A DNA stretch of 42,135 bases from Nitrospira sp. (GTDB taxonomy: Bacteria; Pseudomonadota; Gammaproteobacteria; Acidiferrobacterales; SPGG2), in contig VRUB01000006.1 of NCBI GenBank assembly GCA_019456345.1, forward strand, positions 1 to 42,135, in the 5' to 3' direction. The notes below the pieces were generated by a model. The model saw only the letters and a list, made by a program, of their open reading frames with translations, did not search any database and was not told where the DNA came from. Shown here in pieces: positions 39,098-42,135 of the stretch (positions are counted from its first letter, which is position 1; every line of letters starts with the position of its first letter). The translations under genes and the position numbers were made by a program.

Positions 39098-39238
39098 TTA
39101 TAGAGCCAGCCGCGCGCGCAGACCGAAGACCCAAATCTGATCCTCGGCCGGGTTGAGAGCCGAGTCGGTGCCGAACTGCGCGTCCGGGGTGGTAGTCAAC
39201 TTCTTCTTCGGCTGCGGGGCGCGCTTGATTGGGCCATA
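39098..39238 (-). pseudogene. C-terminal tail resembling an outer-membrane barrel end (remnant)
   Basis: Minus-strand reading ends DQIWVFGLRARLAL* at 39098, after SALNPAE and a basic linker KRAPQPKKK. The strand-like, Leu-ended terminus is typical of outer-membrane barrel proteins. No start codon with ribosome site belongs to it; the frame runs into an MmgE-like remnant at 39243. I regard it as a fragment, not a gene. Confidence 0.3.
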
Positions 39239-39242
39239 TACG

Positions 39243-39309
39243 TCTGCGCTTGAGACAGCTGGCGTGGTGGGATGCAGCGCTCCGATGTCATCAAGGTGGT
39301 GGAGTCTAC
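39243..39309 (-). pseudogene. Remnant of an MmgE/PrpD C-terminus (diverged duplicate)
   Basis: 39243-39295 aligns ungapped with 39377-39429, inside the intact MmgE/PrpD gene: 41 of 53 bases identical by hand count. In translation LDDIGALHPTTPAVSSAD matches the intact LDDIAALRLTTAGASTAE. Similarity fades upstream near 39309, so only the last codons of a paralogous gene survive. Confidence 0.6.
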
Positions 39310-39330
39310 CATCGAATTTTACTAGATGAC

Positions 39331-39360
39331 GGTGGACCCAGGGAAACTCGAACCCCCGAC
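39331..39360 (-). other. tRNA 3'-end-like sequence, probably a remnant
   Basis: On the minus strand the sequence shows a T-arm-like GGGGGTTCGAGTTTCCC followed by TGGGTCCACC, resembling a tRNA T arm, acceptor 3' strand and discriminator. The T stem has G-T pairs, and no matching GGACCCA 5' acceptor strand lies upstream, where the MmgE gene ends. It may be a degenerate tRNA fragment or an attachment-site relic. Confidence 0.35.
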
Positions 39361-39363
39361 TAC

Positions 39364-40743
39364 TCAGCCAGATGGCTCTGCGGTGGAGGCACCCGCCGTG
39401 GTGAGGCGCAGCGCTGCAATGTCATCGAGCTTATCGAGTTCCCACAACGTTGCAAGCAGCTGATCGGCGGCCGTATCGCCGATCACGGGTACGGCGAGTT
39501 CCTGATACTTCGCCGTCAATTCCTCATCGGTAAGAGGATTGTCCGGATCACCCTTGCGTGTGGGCGAGTGATGACGATAGGTGTTGCCGTCGGTGGTTTC
39601 GATTTCTAACATTGCGGCGCGTTGGCGCGGAAAGGTAGCATTGATCTCCGGGTCTACTTGTAACTCGATACTTGCCATGACTTGGCGCACTTGCGGATCA
39701 GTTAGGCGCTCGGGACTGAATGCGTCCAGGCGCACCTGGCCCGTGAGCAACGCAACGGCGGCGCAATAGGGCAGGCTGAACTTGGCCTCAAACGCCGTGC
39801 GTGGCTTGAGGTTGCCGGTGATCTCCAGCGCCTTGGCGTAAGTGCCGACCGTGATGCGCTTGACGTTCGCCGCAGATAGTTTGTGTTGTTGTCGCAGTGC
39901 AATGACGCCGTCGACGGCCGCAAAGGTATGACCGCAACAGCCGTGGTTCTTCTGCGTCATGCGGGTGATGTTGTAACGCGAGCGAGCGCTGAGATCGGCG
40001 AAGGCGCCGTACCAATCCGCATCCTTGCTCATGGCGGCACCGAAGCCGCGCGGGCCCTCTAGAATATCTTTGGCGCCGGTGACACCTTGCTCCGCGGCTA
40101 ATGCCACCAGCACGCCGGTCTCGGCCGCGCGACCCGCATGCAGCGGCTTACTCATCGCATCGGAGCGGAACGCCTGTTGTAGTCCAGCCGCCATGGTGCC
40201 GGCATTGGCGAGCGCATGGGCCGCACGCGCGCTGTCGAGGCCGAGGATCATGGCCGCTGCCATCGCCGCGCCGAAGGTGCCCACCGTCCCGGTCGTGTGC
40301 CAGTACTCGTAGTGCGTCGGCGTGACCGCCACGCCGATGCGTGTGGAGATTTCGTAGCCGGCGATGATGCCACGCAGGAACTGGTCCCCGGATACGTGGC
40401 GGCTCTGCGCCGCAACGAGAGCGGCGGCAATCACCGAAGCCCCGGGGTGATAGATCGCATCGCGGAAGATATCGTCAAACTCCACGGTGTGCGCGGCACT
40501 GCCGTTGATCAACGCGGCAGTTCGCGCGCTCACGCGGTGACCTGAAGGAACCAGCATCGCCGCGCCGCGGTCGATGTCCTCTCCCAGCGCCGCAACGAGC
40601 AAGCTGGCCGGTGGCAGCATGCCGCCTGGGATCGTAGCGGCGAACCAGTCGATCACACAGCGCTTGGCGGCGTGCATAACCTCGGCCGGCAGAGCGACAG
40701 TGCGTGTGGCCACGGCGTATTCAGCAAACTTATCGACCAGCAT
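39364..40743 (-). CDS. MmgE/PrpD family protein (second)
   Basis: 459 aa MmgE/PrpD protein. Characteristic parts are AKRCVIDWFAATIPG, INGSAAHTVEFDDIFRDAIYHPGASVIAAAL (substrate/Asp-His region; quoted ends only: GSAAHTVEFDD and HPGASV), TGTVGTFGAAMAAA, and a KNHGCCGHTFAAVDGVIAL block matching the KPYPSCR...H segment of relatives, here with Cys-Cys-Gly-His. Function within dehydratase/isomerase/decarboxylase choices is open. It lies 11 nt after the ThDP enzyme gene on the same strand and is certainly co-transcribed. ATG 40743 is preceded by AGGGACAC. Its 3' end has a diverged duplicate at 39243. Confidence 0.88.
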   Translation of the reverse strand: MLVDKFAEYAVATRTVALPAEVMHAAKRCVIDWFAATIPGGMLPPASLLVAALGEDIDRGAAMLVPSGHRVSARTAALINGSAAHTVEFDDIFRDAIYHPGASVIAAALVAAQSRHVSGDQFLRGIIAGYEISTRIGVAVTPTHYEYWHTTGTVGTFGAAMAAAMILGLDSARAAHALANAGTMAAGLQQAFRSDAMSKPLHAGRAAETGVLVALAAEQGVTGAKDILEGPRGFGAAMSKDADWYGAFADLSARSRYNITRMTQKNHGCCGHTFAAVDGVIALRQQHKLSAANVKRITVGTYAKALEITGNLKPRTAFEAKFSLPYCAAVALLTGQVRLDAFSPERLTDPQVRQVMASIELQVDPEINATFPRQRAAMLEIETTDGNTYRHHSPTRKGDPDNPLTDEELTAKYQELAVPVIGDTAADQLLATLWELDKLDDIAALRLTTAGASTAEPSG

Positions 40744-40754
40744 CGGCTGTGTCC

Positions 40755-42135
40755 CTAAAACTGCGCGTTGTACTGGGTGGGGTCGATCCGTGCCTCGACC
40801 ACCAGCGGGCGGTCAAGCTTGGTGGCCTGAGCGAGCACGCGCTCCAGCGCGTTTGTGTTGTCTGTTCGCTCACCGTGACAGCCCATGGCTTCCGCGAGCT
40901 TGACCAGATCGCTGGCATCGAAACGAGTACCGACGGACGGATAGTTCTTGCGCGTTTGCTTGATCTCGATGCGATGCAAGGTGTTGTCGCAGAAGACGAT
41001 GACCACCACACCCAACCCGAGTGACGCCGCCAGCTGCAGCTCCCCCTGAACCATGGCAAAGCCACCGTCGCCCGTGAAGCAGATCACTGGGCGATCGCTC
41101 GCGAGCAGCTTGGCGGTCATCGCGCCTGGCAGCGCAAAACCCATGGCGGAAAGTCCATTGGTCGCCAGCACTGATCCCGACTCATACGACTTCCAGCCCT
41201 GACCGATGAGAATCTTGTGTGAGCCCACGTCCATGGTGATGAGGGTGTTGCGTGGGAACGCCGCGCGTGCAACATCGACCACGTCCGAAGGATTGAGTTT
41301 GCCCGATACCCGTCCCTGGTAGTAAGCGGCAAACAGTTTCTCGCGATGCGTGCGGATTTCTTGCTCCGACCACTTCGGTTCACCGCGGTCACTATCAGTC
41401 AACGCCTGCAGAATGGCGGTGATGGAGCCGACAAGCTCGATGTCGGCCGGGTAGATCTGGTCGGTATTGGGAACGGCGTCGATGTGCACCACCGGGACCG
41501 CGAGGCTCCAGCTCTTAATAAGTTCTACAGGGTCGAAGCCGACCGCCAGGATCAGATCGGCCGATCCGAGAAACTCCCACATCAGCGTATTGCAGGCCAT
41601 GTCTACGGTACCGGCGTAGTAGGGATGATCGTCGGCCAGCAGCCCTTTGGCCTTAAGCGAAACCGCGACCGGCGTACCGCTTCGCTCCACGAACGCGCGC
41701 AAGGCATCGCCGGCGTTCGCGCGTTTCGCTGCCATGCCCGCAATGATTACCGGTCGTCGCGCCTTGTTAATGAGCTGAAACACATCGGTGTTGACGGCGT
41801 CAGTACGAAACGTCTCGGTCCAGCGGCTTTCCGCATTCATGGGCGGCAGCCGTATATCGGCATCGGCTGCGTCGGCTGCGCCTACGTTAATAGGTATCGT
41901 AATATGCACGGGGCCGGGTCGCTCTGCCGTTGCTACGCGCAGGGCCTTGCGCATGATCGCACCGGCTGCCTCGGGGACCATCCGCGTGGCCCACTTGGAG
42001 ATCGGCGCAAAGAGCCGGTTGTGATCTACATTCTGATGCGTGAACGTGGGCTCGAGCCGTGTGTTCATCTGCCCGGACATTGCCAGCATGGGCGTGCGAT
42101 CGAGGAAGGCGCAGGCCACACCGTTGACCAGGTTG
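40755..42135 (-). CDS. Thiamine-diphosphate enzyme, acetolactate synthase-like (N-terminus beyond right edge)
   Basis: At least 460 codons, open to the window end. The first visible residues NLVNGVACAFLDRTPMLAMS match the PYR-domain end of acetolactate synthase-like enzymes (TNLVNGVATAYLDRAP type), so roughly 90 N-terminal residues, including the catalytic Glu, are missing. The central domain contains KARRPVIIAGMAAKRANAG and the C-terminal PP domain has the ThDP/Mg motif GDGGFAMVQGELQLAASLGL, ending VVIVFCDNT. Candidates are acetolactate synthase, 2-oxo-acid decarboxylase or carboligase types; no small regulatory subunit gene is adjacent. Operon with MmgE/PrpD downstream hints at a 2-oxo diacid carboligation or cleavage followed by dehydration. 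Confidence 0.88.
   Translation of the reverse strand, partial: NLVNGVACAFLDRTPMLAMSGQMNTRLEPTFTHQNVDHNRLFAPISKWATRMVPEAAGAIMRKALRVATAERPGPVHITIPINVGAADAADADIRLPPMNAESRWTETFRTDAVNTDVFQLINKARRPVIIAGMAAKRANAGDALRAFVERSGTPVAVSLKAKGLLADDHPYYAGTVDMACNTLMWEFLGSADLILAVGFDPVELIKSWSLAVPVVHIDAVPNTDQIYPADIELVGSITAILQALTDSDRGEPKWSEQEIRTHREKLFAAYYQGRVSGKLNPSDVVDVARAAFPRNTLITMDVGSHKILIGQGWKSYESGSVLATNGLSAMGFALPGAMTAKLLASDRPVICFTGDGGFAMVQGELQLAASLGLGVVVIVFCDNTLHRIEIKQTRKNYPSVGTRFDASDLVKLAEAMGCHGERTDNTNALERVLAQATKLDRPLVVEARIDPTQYNAQF

Overview
The window looks like a chromosomal segment of a GC-rich proteobacterium, most likely beta- or gammaproteobacterial. The grounds are Gram-negative envelope genes (a tripartite-type RND pump with a lipoprotein adaptor, a DUF481-type outer-membrane protein, a patatin lipoprotein), clear AGGAG-type ribosome sites, and many CoA-transferase, MmgE/PrpD and crotonase genes of the kind common in organic-acid degraders. 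Lineage is inferred, not shown. No rRNA, intact tRNA, CRISPR array, transposase or recognisable transcriptional regulator is present.

Layout. 1-306: the N-terminal part of an AlkB-like dioxygenase in clearly AT-richer DNA, cut by the window edge. 543-8888: a mixed metabolic block with a phosphodiesterase, an Ldh2-type and a D-isomer-type 2-hydroxyacid dehydrogenase, a HAD hydrolase, a crotonase, an EamA transporter, an isocitrate-lyase/PEP-mutase-family lyase and an SDR. 9184-13666: a compact forward operon MmgE/PrpD - MaoC hydratase - acyl-CoA dehydrogenase - family III CoA-transferase. 13891-18423: two tandem paralogous MFS transporters, then the large and small subunits of a LeuCD/dimethylmaleate-hydratase-like aconitase. 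18475-25234: ChaC, amidase with two VOC proteins, a DUF3096 microprotein, and a lone molybdopterin subunit of the xanthine dehydrogenase family with a PNPOx/HugZ-like protein. 25333-30849: an isopropylmalate/isocitrate/D-malate-dehydrogenase-like enzyme, an M20 amidohydrolase divergent from an RraA/LigK-type aldolase across a GntR-like palindrome, then a second CoA-transferase with a second crotonase. 30988-38931: a small membrane protein, a truncated thioesterase, the RND pump and adaptor, patatin and DUF481. 39098-39360: a patch of gene remnants (an outer-membrane-like tail, a duplicated MmgE tail, a tRNA-3'-end-like sequence). 39364-42135: a second MmgE/PrpD in operon with an acetolactate-synthase-like ThDP enzyme that runs off the right edge.

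How it could work together (inference). The central 30 kb reads as a catabolic island for methyl-branched or hydroxylated di- and tricarboxylic acids. There are two activation routes to CoA esters with desaturation and hydration, a parallel non-CoA route (aconitase-type hydratase, oxidative decarboxylase, C-C lyases of the KRCGH and RraA types), and uptake by the MFS pair. Pyruvate, oxaloacetate and short acyl-CoAs would be the expected outputs. The substrate cannot be named from sequence.

Several intergenic gaps carry degenerate short-period repeats (CACAGAG-type, GAGGACT-type, GGTCCAAG-type), some in inverted pairs. I did not find a clear defence or otherwise wholly new system. The most noteworthy points are the island's enzyme combination, the repeat-bearing gaps, the remnant patch at 39.1-39.4 kb, the truncated thioesterase at 31.4 kb, and the probable GntR-type operator at 27.95 kb.
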